The notes: generated by a model from the letters alone, not told the origin. DNA of 64,000 bases from Ewingella allii (GCF_044430645.1 NZ_JAWUDN010000001.1:372001-436000), one strand, 5' to 3'; shown: positions 8,620 to 16,352, counted from the first letter of the stretch. Numbers and translations are program-made.

Positions 8620-9539
8620 TGCTGACTGAAGCTCTGGCACCATCGGCTATCGCCACTATCAAGCGCGATAACCCAACACTATTTTCCGCCCAGCGCCGCT
8701 ATCTGCGCTATCTTGGCACTTTTGCCGTGCTTATCACGCTGTATTACGTCTACTTTTTCACTTTCTACGGCATTCCTTGGTCCGCCGTGGTGCACGGCTC
8801 ATCGGAGATTGGTCGTTATTTCCTGCGCATGTTTGTGTGGCATAACTTCTCCGAATGGCCGCTGATGTATTACTTCGAGCAAATTGTGATGACGCTGGCG
8901 ATTGTCTTCGCCGGGACCATCACCGCCTCCTTCCTGGCGCTGCCGCTGTCGTTTTTGGCGGCGCGAAATGTGATGTCCACGCCGGTGCTGCGGCCGATTT
9001 CGCTGGTGGTGCGCCGCATTCTGGACATCCTGCGCGGTTTGGACATGGCTATCTGGGGGCTGATTTTTGTCCGCGCCGTCGGCATGGGTCCGCTGGCCGG
9101 GGTACTGGCGATTATTCTGCAAGATCTTGGCCTGCTCGGTAAGCTTTACGCCGAAGGGCACGAAGCCGTGGAGCGCTCGCCAAGTCGCGGTTTACGGGCC
9201 TTGGGCGCGAATCCGCTGCAAACCCATCGCTTTGGTATTTTCACCCAGTCATTCCCGACCTTCCTCGCGCTGTCGCTGTACCAGATTGAGTCCAACACCC
9301 GTTCTGCGGCGGTATTGGGTTTTGTTGGGGCAGGGGGGATTGGTCTGGTGTATGCCGAAAACATGCGTTTATGGAACTGGGACGTGGTGATGTTTATCAC
9401 CCTGATTTTGGTGGTGATCGTGATGACGATGGATAAGATTTCCTCCATCCTGCGCGCGAAATATATTCATGGCGAAGATATCGATTTGTTCGAAGCGCCG
9501 CCGAAGCCTAAGCCGCCAATTGAGCTGTACAAACCGTAA
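8619..9539 (+). CDS. phnE2: PhnE-family ABC permease, second subunit
   Basis: Inner-membrane permease of 306 residues. It overlaps phnE by one base and ends the importer operon. The N-terminal extension is followed by six or so membrane segments, an EAA-type loop (SPSRGLRALGANPLQTHRFG) and GFVGAGGIGLVY. The tail is proline- and lysine-rich (APPKPKPPIE). Two distinct PhnE subunits in one operon are seen in several phosphonate/phosphite transporters. A strong terminator follows directly, closing the phnCDEE unit. Confidence 0.9.
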   Translation: MLTEALAPSAIATIKRDNPTLFSAQRRYLRYLGTFAVLITLYYVYFFTFYGIPWSAVVHGSSEIGRYFLRMFVWHNFSEWPLMYYFEQIVMTLAIVFAGTITASFLALPLSFLAARNVMSTPVLRPISLVVRRILDILRGLDMAIWGLIFVRAVGMGPLAGVLAIILQDLGLLGKLYAEGHEAVERSPSRGLRALGANPLQTHRFGIFTQSFPTFLALSLYQIESNTRSAAVLGFVGAGGIGLVYAENMRLWNWDVVMFITLILVVIVMTMDKISSILRAKYIHGEDIDLFEAPPKPKPPIELYKP

Positions 9540-9569
9540 TAAAAGCCACGTCATCAAGGTCTTAGGCAT

Positions 9570-9608
9570 AAAAAAAGCCCCTTCTCCGCGCGGAGAAAGG
9601 GCTTTTTT
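9570..9608. terminator. Bidirectional terminator between phnE2 and the aldehyde dehydrogenase gene
   Basis: A stem of about 15 bp (AAGCCCcTTCTCCG / CGGAGAAaGGGCTT) is flanked by A and T runs on both sides, between convergent genes. Confidence 0.9.
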
Positions 9609-9621
9609 ACTGACTACTAAA

Positions 9622-11001
9622 CTAGGATTTTGCAGCCAGTACTACCAGTTTCTGGTTCACAAACTCTTTGATCCCCAAATCTGATAACTCGCGGCCGAAG
9701 CCCGAGCGTTTCACCCCACCAAACGGCAGTTCTGGCGCGGTGTTGGATGGTGAATTGACATACAGCATGCCGGTTTCGATTTGCGTCGCCAGCTTACGGG
9801 CGCGTTTCATGTCTTTGGTAAACAGGGAACCGCCAAGGCCGTAGTTGGAGTCATTCGCCAATTTCACTAACTCTTCATCGTTTTTCACCACGTAAATCTG
9901 CGCCACCGGGCCGAAGAACTCTTCGAAGTAGGCCGGATTGTCGCGGGTGATGTGAGTCAGAATGGTCGCTTCATAGAAGTTACCCGGATTGTTAGCCACG
10001 GCTTTACCGCCGACGTGGACTTTCGCACCGTTTTTCACCGCCTGATCCACCTGCTTGGTCAGGGTTTTCAGCGCGTCGGCTGAAGATAGCGGGCCAAGGG
10101 TGGTGCTGCTGTCGAGCGGGTCACCGATCTTCAGCGCCTTGAAATGTTCGGTGAATTTCTTCAGGAACTCATCGGCGACTTTCTCATGAATAATGAAGCG
10201 CTTAGCGGCGGTACACACCTGCCCGGCATTGGCCACGCGGGCCTGAGCTCCGGCTTCGGCAGCATGGTCGATATCGGCATCTTCCAGTACGGCGAAGACG
10301 TCATTACCGCCCAGCTCCAAGGTCGATTTCTTCAGCTTGCTGGCCGCTTTGGCGGCTACCACGGCACCGGCTTTTTCCGAGCCGGTCAAGGCAACGCCCT
10401 GCACGCGGTCATCTTCAATGATATCGGCCACCTGATCCTGAGAAATAAACAGGTTGGTGTAAGCACCTTTTGGTGCCCCGGCTTCGCTGACCAATTTCTC
10501 AAAGGTTTCGGCACAGTGCGGAACAATACCGGCATGCTTGACGATGACGCTGTTACCGGCGGCCAGGTTCGGCGCCAACACGCGCATCAGCTGGTAGAAT
10601 GGGAAGTTCCACGGCTCAACCGCCATGATAACCCCAATCGGGCTGTGCTCGACCCAGGCTTCGCCCAGGCTGGACTTGTAGGGAACGGGCTTGAGGAACT
10701 CTTCGGCGTTGTCGGCGTAGTACTTGGCAATCTCCGCGCAGAGCTTCACTTCATCGCGGCTTTGCTCAATCAGTTTACCCATCTCAACGCTGACGATTTT
10801 CGCCAGCTCTTCCACTCGGGAAGACATAATATCGGATAATTTATGCAGCACTTTCAGGCGTTGCTGCATATCCCCTTGACCCCATTCGGACTTATACAGG
10901 TCATGAGCTGCACTCAGCGTTTGTTCAACCTGCTGATCATTATGTGTTTGATATTCTTTGATAAGCTTGTTGTTGAAAGGATTAATCGTTTGATAAGGCA
11001 T
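9622..11001 (-). CDS. sad: NAD(P)-dependent aldehyde dehydrogenase, succinate-semialdehyde type
   Basis: Cytosolic ALDH-superfamily enzyme of 459 residues. Catalytic features are Asn132 in EPWNFPF, general base Glu229 in LELGGND, nucleophile Cys263 in NAGQVCTAAKR, and a C-terminal ELPFGGVKRSGFGRE. Its nearest recognisable relative is E. coli Sad/YneI, which oxidises succinate semialdehyde to succinate late in GABA/putrescine breakdown. This would complement puuA/puuD/puuP found about 16 kb away, but the two loci are not linked and the substrate is inferred. The symbol is by similarity only. Confidence 0.8.
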   Translation of the reverse strand: MPYQTINPFNNKLIKEYQTHNDQQVEQTLSAAHDLYKSEWGQGDMQQRLKVLHKLSDIMSSRVEELAKIVSVEMGKLIEQSRDEVKLCAEIAKYYADNAEEFLKPVPYKSSLGEAWVEHSPIGVIMAVEPWNFPFYQLMRVLAPNLAAGNSVIVKHAGIVPHCAETFEKLVSEAGAPKGAYTNLFISQDQVADIIEDDRVQGVALTGSEKAGAVVAAKAASKLKKSTLELGGNDVFAVLEDADIDHAAEAGAQARVANAGQVCTAAKRFIIHEKVADEFLKKFTEHFKALKIGDPLDSSTTLGPLSSADALKTLTKQVDQAVKNGAKVHVGGKAVANNPGNFYEATILTHITRDNPAYFEEFFGPVAQIYVVKNDEELVKLANDSNYGLGGSLFTKDMKRARKLATQIETGMLYVNSPSNTAPELPFGGVKRSGFGRELSDLGIKEFVNQKLVVLAAKS

Positions 11002-11321
11002 AAATAGCTCCTTGTTTATAACGCTTTTGCGAACGTAACTTAAGCCTAGTCGATAAAAACGCGTTTTGGGACGGGAGTCACCTTTGGCAACACTCTAGAA
11101 TCGGCGGTTTTTGCGCCAAGCCCCACAGCCCGCGCCGCGCCAGCCCTGAGGGCTGTCCTTCGGATAAATCGGCTTTACTTAACTTTGCAGCCAACGCATT
11201 CATTGACCTGCTGAACTCTTTTTCAGCTCATATTCATCCCGCCAATCAACATTGATTGATAAAAACCGCGCTCACTTTTATGCTGGATTTCCTTTTTGAT
11301 CTGACAGATAACGAGAAGCCG
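11002..11321. other. 320-bp divergent intergenic region
   Basis: Promoter region shared by the aldehyde dehydrogenase (-) and the cupin gene (+). It holds a perfect short palindrome CAGCCCT-G-AGGGCTG at 11141-11155 with no T-tract. I see no gene. Confidence 0.5.
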
Positions 11322-11651
11322 ATGAAGCTTGCTGCAATTCCGTTTTGTACCACCGACTGGAGCCAGATAGAGCCAACCGAGCACGCGGGAGAAACCGGCG
11401 TAGCCCTGTGGCGCACCCAGCATTTCGGCGATATTCGCGTGAGGATCGTCGAGTATTCGGCGGGCTATTTGGCGGACCACTGGTGTAGCAAGGGGCACGT
11501 GCTGTTTTGTCTCGAGGGCGAATTACAAACTCGTCTCGACGACGGCCGCACCTTCACCTTGACACCCGGCATGAGCTATCAGGTGGCGGATAACGCAGAG
11601 GCGCATCAATCCTCGACCGCGTTGGGCGCAAAGCTGTTTGTGGTTGACTGA
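11322..11651 (+). CDS. DHCW-motif cupin-fold protein
   Basis: A 109-residue single-domain cupin. The defining segment LADHWCSKGHVLFCLEGEL carries the DH-W/C residues and the G-H-x-L-F cupin core, with a second cupin half in GMSYQVADNAEAHQSS. The start at 11322 has a GAGAAG ribosome site; the 22 upstream in-frame codons look non-coding. Such proteins are annotated by the motif and have no settled function; small-molecule binding or a metal-dependent role is possible. It lies 47 bp upstream of ddlA on the same strand and may share its transcript. Confidence 0.8.
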   Translation: MKLAAIPFCTTDWSQIEPTEHAGETGVALWRTQHFGDIRVRIVEYSAGYLADHWCSKGHVLFCLEGELQTRLDDGRTFTLTPGMSYQVADNAEAHQSSTALGAKLFVVD

Positions 11652-11698
11652 TTTTTCAGTCCTAACACCCCTTTAGATACTGTTTTTGAGGAGCTGTG

Positions 11699-12796
11699 GT
11701 GAGTAAATTACGCCTAGGCATCATTTTTGGCGGGAAATCGGCAGAGCACGAAGTCTCGTTGCAGTCGGCAAAGAATATTGTGGATGCCATAGATAAGCAG
11801 CGTTTTGACGTCACGCTGTTAGGCATTGATAAAACAGGCGAATGGCATATTAACGACGCCAGTAACTACTTGATCAATGCTGAAAATCCGTCAATGATTG
11901 CGCTGAATAAGTCCAACAATCAGGTGGCACTGATCCCCGGCCAGACTGAAAACCAGCTGATTGAAACCCACAGCGCCAGCGCGCTTTCCCAACTGGATGT
12001 CATTTTCCCGATTGTACACGGCACCTTGGGTGAAGATGGCTCGCTGCAAGGGCTGCTGCGCATGGCGAATATTCCCTTTGTCGGCTCTGGCGTGCTGGGG
12101 TCGGCGGTCAGTATGGACAAGGATGTGACCAAGCGCCTGCTGCGCGACGCGGGCCTCAATGTGGCACCTTTTGTCACCGTGACGCGTAGTAACCGCGCCA
12201 AGCAGACCTTTGAAAAAGTGGCGCAAGAGCTGGGTCTGCCGCTGTTCATCAAGCCTGCTAACCAAGGCTCTTCGGTAGGCGTCAGCAAGGTCAGCGATCA
12301 GGCTGGATATGCCCGCGCATTGGACTTGGCCTTTGATTTCGACCATAAAGTGCTGGTGGAGTCGGCCATTGTCGGGCGTGAAATCGAGTGTGCCGTGCTG
12401 GGTAACGCGCAGCCGCAGGCCAGCGTCTGTGGCGAAGTTATCCTGCACGATGAGTTCTACTCTTACGACACCAAATACATCAACGAGCAGGGCGCCTCGG
12501 TGGCGGTGCCGGCGGATTTATCCCCTGAAACCAATAACCGAATTCGCGCCATCGCTTTGCAGGCGTTTGAAGTCTTAGAGTGTCGCGGTATGGCGCGCGT
12601 GGACGTATTCCTCACCCAGCAGGGCGAGGTGGTGATTAACGAAATCAACACCTTGCCGGGATTCACCAATATCAGCATGTATCCAAAACTCTGGGCCGCC
12701 AGCGGCTTAGGCTATAGCGATTTGATCACTAAATTGCTCGAGCTGGCCCTAGAGCAGCACCAACAGGACAGCCAGCTGAAAAGCTCGGCCAACTAA
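11699..12796 (+). CDS. ddlA: D-alanine--D-alanine ligase A
   Basis: ATP-grasp ligase of 365 residues making D-Ala-D-Ala for peptidoglycan. It is close to E. coli DdlA throughout: IIFGGKSAEHEVSLQSAKNI at the N-terminus, FPIVHGTLGEDGS, the ATP-grasp segment LFIKPANQGSSVGVSKV, and INEINTLPGFTNISMYPKLW near the C-terminus. Two GTG codons occur in tandem (11696 and 11699). I prefer 11699, 4 nt after the GAGGAG ribosome site, giving MSKLRLG. A terminator follows. Confidence 0.95.
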   Translation: MSKLRLGIIFGGKSAEHEVSLQSAKNIVDAIDKQRFDVTLLGIDKTGEWHINDASNYLINAENPSMIALNKSNNQVALIPGQTENQLIETHSASALSQLDVIFPIVHGTLGEDGSLQGLLRMANIPFVGSGVLGSAVSMDKDVTKRLLRDAGLNVAPFVTVTRSNRAKQTFEKVAQELGLPLFIKPANQGSSVGVSKVSDQAGYARALDLAFDFDHKVLVESAIVGREIECAVLGNAQPQASVCGEVILHDEFYSYDTKYINEQGASVAVPADLSPETNNRIRAIALQAFEVLECRGMARVDVFLTQQGEVVINEINTLPGFTNISMYPKLWAASGLGYSDLITKLLELALEQHQQDSQLKSSAN

Positions 12797-12806
12797 TTTT
12801 GCAGTA

Positions 12807-12834
12807 AAAACCTCCCCTGATGACCGGGGAGGTT
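12807..12834 (+). terminator. Terminator of ddlA
   Basis: A 9-bp stem AACCTCCCC / GGGGAGGTT with an 8-nt loop. The T-tract is short on the + side and there are five A to the left, so weak activity in both directions is possible. Confidence 0.7.
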
Positions 12835-12944
12835 TGCCCGACTTAGCGGCGATACTTCCACAAAATGCCAACCGCGGTGCTCAATATTAATCATCACCAG
12901 CGGCGCTAAAGGCCACGCGGACATGGGCGGGATCAGCAGAAAGC

Positions 12945-12975
12945 AAAAAGGCAGAAATCAGATTCTGCCTTTTCC
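12945..12975 (-). terminator. Terminator of the TM2-domain gene
   Basis: The stem AAAAGGCAGAA / TTCTGCCTTTT, read on the minus strand, ends in a T run just downstream of the TM2 gene stop. Confidence 0.85.
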
Positions 12976-12991
12976 ATTTTTACCGCCGGTC

Positions 12992-13288
12992 TTAGCCATA
13001 CTTTCTGGCAAAATCTTCGTCCGACATGCAGAGATAAATAATAAATTCTACAAATGCGACGATCGAAGGAATAAAGGTCCAGCAGAAGAGTAAGTACAGG
13101 AAACCTTGCCCGATTTTACCCAAATAGAACTTATGTACCCCAAAGGCACCGAGGAAAAAGGCCAGCAAGGCCGCCGCGATGCGGTTCTTCGAACCCGGCA
13201 CGCTGTTGGTTGCGCCACAGTGAGGGCAGCTTCTGGCAGTTTCGTGGATCTCTTTGCCGCAGCCTCTACAAAAAACCATATTAGACAT
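12992..13288 (-). CDS. TM2-domain protein with N-terminal zinc ribbon
   Basis: A 98-residue membrane protein. The N-terminus has a CxxC...CxxC zinc ribbon (FCRGCGKEI, SCPHCGATN). It is followed by the TM2 domain: helix AAALLAFFLGAFGVHKFYLG with the family's G-x-H-x-F-Y-L-G turn, and a second helix LYLLFCWTFIPSIVAFVEFIIYL. The architecture is standard for bacterial TM2 proteins, whose cellular role is not established. It has its own terminator and is separated from the DUF1471 cluster by another. Confidence 0.88.
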   Translation of the reverse strand: MSNMVFCRGCGKEIHETARSCPHCGATNSVPGSKNRIAAALLAFFLGAFGVHKFYLGKIGQGFLYLLFCWTFIPSIVAFVEFIIYLCMSDEDFARKYG

Positions 13289-13425
13289 CGTTATTTCATC
13301 CCATGAAAATTCTTATAAATTGTGCAGCAGCATTATAGAGGCTGTTGATAGCGGCGATATAGCCTTTCTCTAAACGAGGGATGAAAATAATTACTTTAGC
13401 GGGGGATGGGCGAGAGGCAGGCATG

Positions 13426-13450
13426 AAAAAGGCGGCCAAAGCCGCCTCTT
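13426..13450 (-). terminator. Terminator of the DUF1471 cluster
   Basis: The hairpin GGCGGC-CAAA-GCCGCC at 13431-13446, read on the minus strand, is followed by five T (13430-13426). It ends the transcript of the most distal DUF1471 gene. Confidence 0.85.
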
Positions 13451-13474
13451 CTTCATGTTTCTACTGCTTAACGC

Positions 13475-13738
13475 TTACTTGTACAACTCAGCCGTGCCGT
13501 AAGTGTGGTTATCGCCGTCACCGGAAGTGAAGATGATGCGATACGCACTTGCGCCTCTCGCCTGTGCTTCATTGGCGAGTTCACTCTTCAGGCCAGACAA
13601 GTCAGTACCGGCCTGTGCGCTAATCACCCCAATAGACTTGGCGTTAGCTGGTGCAGACTCGACCTGTGTCGCGGCCAAGGTGGTGAAAGAGGCCCCGGCC
13701 AGTGCGATGGCTGCGAGAGTCTTTGTCAGGTTTTTCAT
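13475..13738 (-). CDS. Secreted DUF1471 (YdgH/BhsA/McbA-like) protein, copy 1
   Basis: An 87-residue periplasmic protein with a signal peptide ending SFTTLAA and one DUF1471 domain, ending GTAELYK like its three paralogues upstream. DUF1471 proteins of enterobacteria (BhsA, McbA, YhcN) respond to stress and affect biofilm and surface properties; that role is family knowledge. This copy has a small insertion (FTSGDGDNHTYGT) relative to the others. It is 37 bp downstream of copy 2 and probably shares its transcript. Confidence 0.88.
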   Translation of the reverse strand: MKNLTKTLAAIALAGASFTTLAATQVESAPANAKSIGVISAQAGTDLSGLKSELANEAQARGASAYRIIFTSGDGDNHTYGTAELYK

Positions 13739-13775
13739 GATGTCTTGCCCTCAGTCGTCGTGATTAATGCGACGA

Positions 13776-14033
13776 TTATTTATACAGCTCAGCAGTCCCG
13801 TACAGGCGGTTGTCGCCGGATGCGGAGATGATGCGATAAGAGGTAGCACCATTAGCTTCTGCTTTGGCTGCCAGTTTATTTTCCAGACTAGACAGGTTAG
13901 TGCCGGCCTGTGCGCTGATCACGCCGATTGGCTGTGAGTTAGCAGGAGCAGACTGAACCTGGGTGGCGGCCATAGTGGTGAAAGAAGCCGTTGCCAGTGC
14001 GATGGCTGCGAGGGTCATTGTCAGGTTTTTCAT
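13776..14033 (-). CDS. Secreted DUF1471 protein, copy 2
   Basis: An 85-residue protein with a signal peptide (LAAIALATASFTTMAA) and one DUF1471 domain: QVQSAPANSQPIGVISAQAGTN, then the C-terminal strand YRIISASGDNRLYGTAELYK. It is very similar to copy 3, implying recent tandem duplication. No operator-like site is visible in the 128 bp upstream, so it may be read from the copy 3 promoter. Confidence 0.88.
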   Translation of the reverse strand: MKNLTMTLAAIALATASFTTMAATQVQSAPANSQPIGVISAQAGTNLSSLENKLAAKAEANGATSYRIISASGDNRLYGTAELYK

Positions 14034-14161
14034 AATATATTGTCCTATTGATTCGTCGTTTATCAGGCTTTGTTAGCTGGGCGCTCTTCGCGCGCTCTTT
14101 CTGGGCAACAAAGCCACTCTTCTGTCCGTTCGGTACCCTTTAAAACTCAATACTTCAGGAC

Positions 14162-14419
14162 TTATTTGTACAGCTCGGCAGTCCCGTACAGGCGGTTGTC
14201 GCCGGAAGCGGAGATGATGCGATAAGAGGTTGCACCATTAGCTTCTGCTTTAGCGGCCAGCTGGTGTTCCAGGCTAGACAAGTTGGTACCGGCCTGCGCG
14301 CTAACTACGCCGATTGACTGGGCGTTAGTTGGAGCAGACTGAACCTGAGTCGCAGCCAGAGTGGAGAAAGAAGCCGTGGCCAGTGCGATGGCAGCAAGAG
14401 TCATTGTTACGTTTTTCAT
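14162..14419 (-). CDS. Secreted DUF1471 protein, copy 3
   Basis: An 85-residue secreted protein. The domain differs from copy 2 at only a few positions (NAQSIGVVSAQAGTN, EHQLAAKAEANG). Its upstream region (14420-14499) carries the TCGTTAACTAA operator-like core found across this locus. It is probably a periplasmic stress or surface protein, with transcription controlled by the nearby TetR regulator; that link is inferred from shared sites. Confidence 0.88.
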   Translation of the reverse strand: MKNVTMTLAAIALATASFSTLAATQVQSAPTNAQSIGVVSAQAGTNLSSLEHQLAAKAEANGATSYRIISASGDNRLYGTAELYK

Positions 14420-14443
14420 GATAAGTACCTTTAATTATGAATC

Positions 14444-14465
14444 ATTATTATTAATCGTTAACTAA
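14444..14465. promoter_or_regulatory. Operator-like site e (upstream of DUF1471 copy 3)
   Basis: The right half TCGTTAACTAA matches the core TCGWTAAYTAA shared by the locus. The left half ATTATTATTAA is degenerate. It sits about 25-46 nt upstream of the copy 3 start. Confidence 0.5.
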
Positions 14466-14499
14466 TTTAGTGCGATAACGCTTTAAAAGCGGCTCGCTG

Positions 14500-14757
14500 T
14501 TATTTGTACAGCTCAGCAGTACCGTGCAGGTAGTTGTCACCAGAAGCACCGATGATGCGGTAAGAGCTGGCACCTGCTTCAGTAGCTTTGGCATTCAGTT
14601 CACGCTGCAAGCTAGACAGGTCATTGCTTGAGTTCGCGCTGATCACGCCAATTTTTTCTTGGTTAGCCGGAGCTGAATCAACCAGCGTTGCCGCCATGGA
14701 AGAGAAAGATACGGTAGCCAGAGCCAGTGCTGCGATAGTCATTTTTACGTTTTTCAT
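14500..14757 (-). CDS. Secreted DUF1471 protein, copy 4
   Basis: An 85-residue secreted protein and the most divergent of the four (LVDSAPANQEKIGVISANSSNDLSSLQRELNAKATEAGASS, then HGTAELYK). It is the promoter-proximal member of the cluster. A near-perfect 22-bp palindrome lies about 68-89 nt upstream of its start (14825-14846), with two more related sites behind it. The sequence gap to copies 1-3 suggests it is the older paralogue. Confidence 0.88.
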   Translation of the reverse strand: MKNVKMTIAALALATVSFSSMAATLVDSAPANQEKIGVISANSSNDLSSLQRELNAKATEAGASSYRIIGASGDNYLHGTAELYK

Positions 14758-14824
14758 GATGTTAGTTCCTTATCTCTATTCGTTTATCGTGCTGTCGAAA
14801 GTCTTTATGATTCGCTCAACGTTA

Positions 14825-14846
14825 TTAATTAACGTTCGATAATTAA
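14825..14846. promoter_or_regulatory. Operator-like palindrome a
   Basis: Two 11-bp halves, TTAATTAACGT and TCGATAATTAA, form a 22-bp palindrome with few mismatches. It lies upstream of DUF1471 copy 4. This is the typical length of a TetR-family operator. Confidence 0.65.
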
Positions 14847-14880
14847 ATATTAGTCGTTGACGGAATCTTGTGCAACTTAT

Positions 14881-14902
14881 TTTTTTAATAATCGTTAACT
14901 AA
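14881..14902. promoter_or_regulatory. Operator-like site d
   Basis: The right half TCGTTAACTAA is identical to that of site e. The left half is degenerate. Confidence 0.45.
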
Positions 14903-14974
14903 AAGTGCTGTGAGCAAGATCACGTTAACAAGAGGGATATGTATCTCAATTGTTAAATCTTCACGGCAAGTTAA

Positions 14975-14996
14975 TTAATTAACGGTCGATAACTAA
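14975..14996. promoter_or_regulatory. Operator-like palindrome b
   Basis: The halves TTAATTAACGG and TCGATAACTAA match palindrome a at 20 of 22 positions, about 150 bp away. Confidence 0.6.
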
Positions 14997-15122
14997 ATGC
15001 TAGTGGGTTTTGATGACACAAGCAAGAATTATTTAATGAGTGATAACTTAATGGTTGGAGTGAAGGGCGAAGGATGGTAAAACCGTTGGGTGGTTTTCAG
15101 AAGTCTCGCTCTGCTGAGAATC

Positions 15123-15150
15123 AGAAAGGCGACCTTTATGTCGCCTTTCT
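15123..15150. terminator. Hairpin with 11-bp perfect stem
   Basis: AGAAAGGCGAC / GTCGCCTTTCT around a 6-nt loop. T/A-rich flanks are short on both sides. It could end the 84-aa gene (-) or a + strand transcript. Confidence 0.65.
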
Positions 15151-15211
15151 ATTACATCCCCTTTCTGCGTTGGCGTCTAAAGCACGGTGCAATAAGGGGT
15201 CAGGTGATCAC

Positions 15212-15466
15212 CTAGTAATAAACGGGAGGGTGATTGCCTGAGCCCGCTGGGGCAGGTGGCATGGTTGGAGAAGTTGGAATGCGCTGTTGTGACGATTTGC
15301 CGTTGACGAAGCGGGCAGGGTGACAAAAGTTACTGTCCCCAGTCACATTGACCATGGCAACTTCCTGACTCTGTGTTGGCATCATGATAACCTGCTGTGC
15401 GGCGACATTGGCAACCGGGGCAGCGGTTAAAGCCATAACGGCAAGAAGGATTTTTAAAGCACGCAT
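15212..15466 (-). CDS. Small secreted proline-rich protein of unknown function
   Basis: An 84-residue protein starting at the ATG at 15466, which has AGGAC as ribosome site; a longer frame upstream is unlikely. It has a clear Sec signal peptide (MRALKILLAVMALTAAPVANVAAQ) and a mature part with TQSQEVAMVNVTGDSNFCHPA. The tail is proline-rich (PTSPTMPPAPAGSGNHPPVYY). I do not recognise the family. The single mature cysteine cannot form an internal disulfide. It is divergent from the TetR gene, with palindrome c 38 nt upstream, so it is probably a member of the same regulon as the DUF1471 genes. Confidence 0.7.
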   Translation of the reverse strand: MRALKILLAVMALTAAPVANVAAQQVIMMPTQSQEVAMVNVTGDSNFCHPARFVNGKSSQQRIPTSPTMPPAPAGSGNHPPVYY

Positions 15467-15503
15467 GATGGTTTGTCCTGAGATTCTAGATGCTAAGAGT
15501 GAT

Positions 15504-15525
15504 TTACTTATCGCTCGATAATTAA
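15504..15525. promoter_or_regulatory. Operator-like palindrome c
   Basis: The halves TTACTTATCGC and TCGATAATTAA. It lies in the divergent region between the 84-aa gene and tetR, where an autoregulated TetR would bind. Confidence 0.6.
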
Positions 15526-15559
15526 ATAATAATCTCTGCTGGACTTGTGCGCAACTATT

Positions 15560-15581
15560 TTTAATAATGATCGTTAAATTA
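15560..15581. promoter_or_regulatory. Operator-like site f
   Basis: The half site TCGTTAAATTA with a degenerate partner, about 42-63 nt upstream of the TetR start codon. Confidence 0.4.
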
Positions 15582-15622
15582 TTCTGATAACCAGAACCAA
15601 TAAGGTGATGGAAGGAGGGTGT

Positions 15623-16282
15623 ATGAGCACTGAACACACGGCTTTGGTCCGGAAAAGTCGCGGTCGCCCAAAACAGTTCGATCGTGGAACTGCTCTGAGC
15701 AAGGCCCTGAATTTATTCTGGCGTCATGGCTATGAGGCCACTTCTTTAGCGGACTTGGTCGAAGCCACGGGTGCGAAAGCTCCTACCTTATATGCCGAGT
15801 TCGGCAATAAAGAGGGGTTATTCCGCGCGGCCGTTGAACACTATCTGGCAACCTTTTACGAAAAGAGTTTCTGTCTGCTGAGCAGAACAGATTTGTCCGT
15901 TGAACAGGCTATCGAACAGTATCTGCGCACCACGGCAGAAATGTTCACCGACTGCGATACGCCGAGCGGCTGCTTTATGGTTAGCGCCTCATCCGGCATG
16001 TCTTCCTCTTCGCAAGACATCGCGGAAATGCTGCGCAACCGCCACTTGTCGCAGGAACGCACTTTGTTTGAGTACTTCGAAAAGAAAAAACTCAGCAACG
16101 AGCTTCCACAAACGACTGACAGCGCGCTGTTGGCGAAATATCTGGCATGTACTGTTCAGGGTATGTCAGTGCAGGCTCGCGATGGGGCCAGCACCGAGCA
16201 GCTTAATCGCTTGATTGATTTGGTCATTCATCTGTGGCCAGAGCTGAATAAAGCCACGGCGTCGAAACCTCTGGCTCATTAA
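15623..16282 (+). CDS. TetR/AcrR-family transcriptional regulator
   Basis: A 219-residue repressor. The N-terminal HTH spans GTALSKALNLFWRHGYEATSL to ADLVEATGAKAPTLYAEFGNKEGLF. The C-terminal helical ligand domain includes a Cys-containing stretch FTDCDTPSGCFM. The start at 15623 is set by AAGGAGG 4-5 nt upstream. It is divergent from the small secreted protein and the DUF1471 array. Sites c and f lie in its promoter region, consistent with autoregulation. The inducer is unknown. Confidence 0.9.
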   Translation: MSTEHTALVRKSRGRPKQFDRGTALSKALNLFWRHGYEATSLADLVEATGAKAPTLYAEFGNKEGLFRAAVEHYLATFYEKSFCLLSRTDLSVEQAIEQYLRTTAEMFTDCDTPSGCFMVSASSGMSSSSQDIAEMLRNRHLSQERTLFEYFEKKKLSNELPQTTDSALLAKYLACTVQGMSVQARDGASTEQLNRLIDLVIHLWPELNKATASKPLAH

Positions 16283-16316
16283 GCTCGATAGCCACGCCGT
16301 TATGCTATAAACCAAC

Positions 16317-16352
16317 ACGCCAGGCGCCGAGATTCGGGTCTGGCGTTATTTT
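16317..16352 (+). terminator. Terminator of tetR
   Basis: ACGCCAG / CTGGCGT outer stem with an inner imperfect stem, then TTATTTTTT. Confidence 0.85.

Larger units (their letters stand above)
14758..15211. other. 454-bp AT-rich regulatory region between DUF1471 copy 4 and the 84-aa secreted protein gene
   Basis: Holds three operator-like palindromes (14825, 14881, 14975) and a perfect 11-bp hairpin at 15123-15150. I see no protein gene. The region 15000-15150 on the + strand could be a short untranslated RNA ending in that hairpin, but I see no clear promoter boxes to prove it. Confidence 0.4.

Noticed and set aside
13776..14757. Repeated units mistaken for a CRISPR-like or tandem DNA repeat
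   Set aside because: The repetition is of whole DUF1471 coding genes with signal peptides, not of short repeats and spacers.
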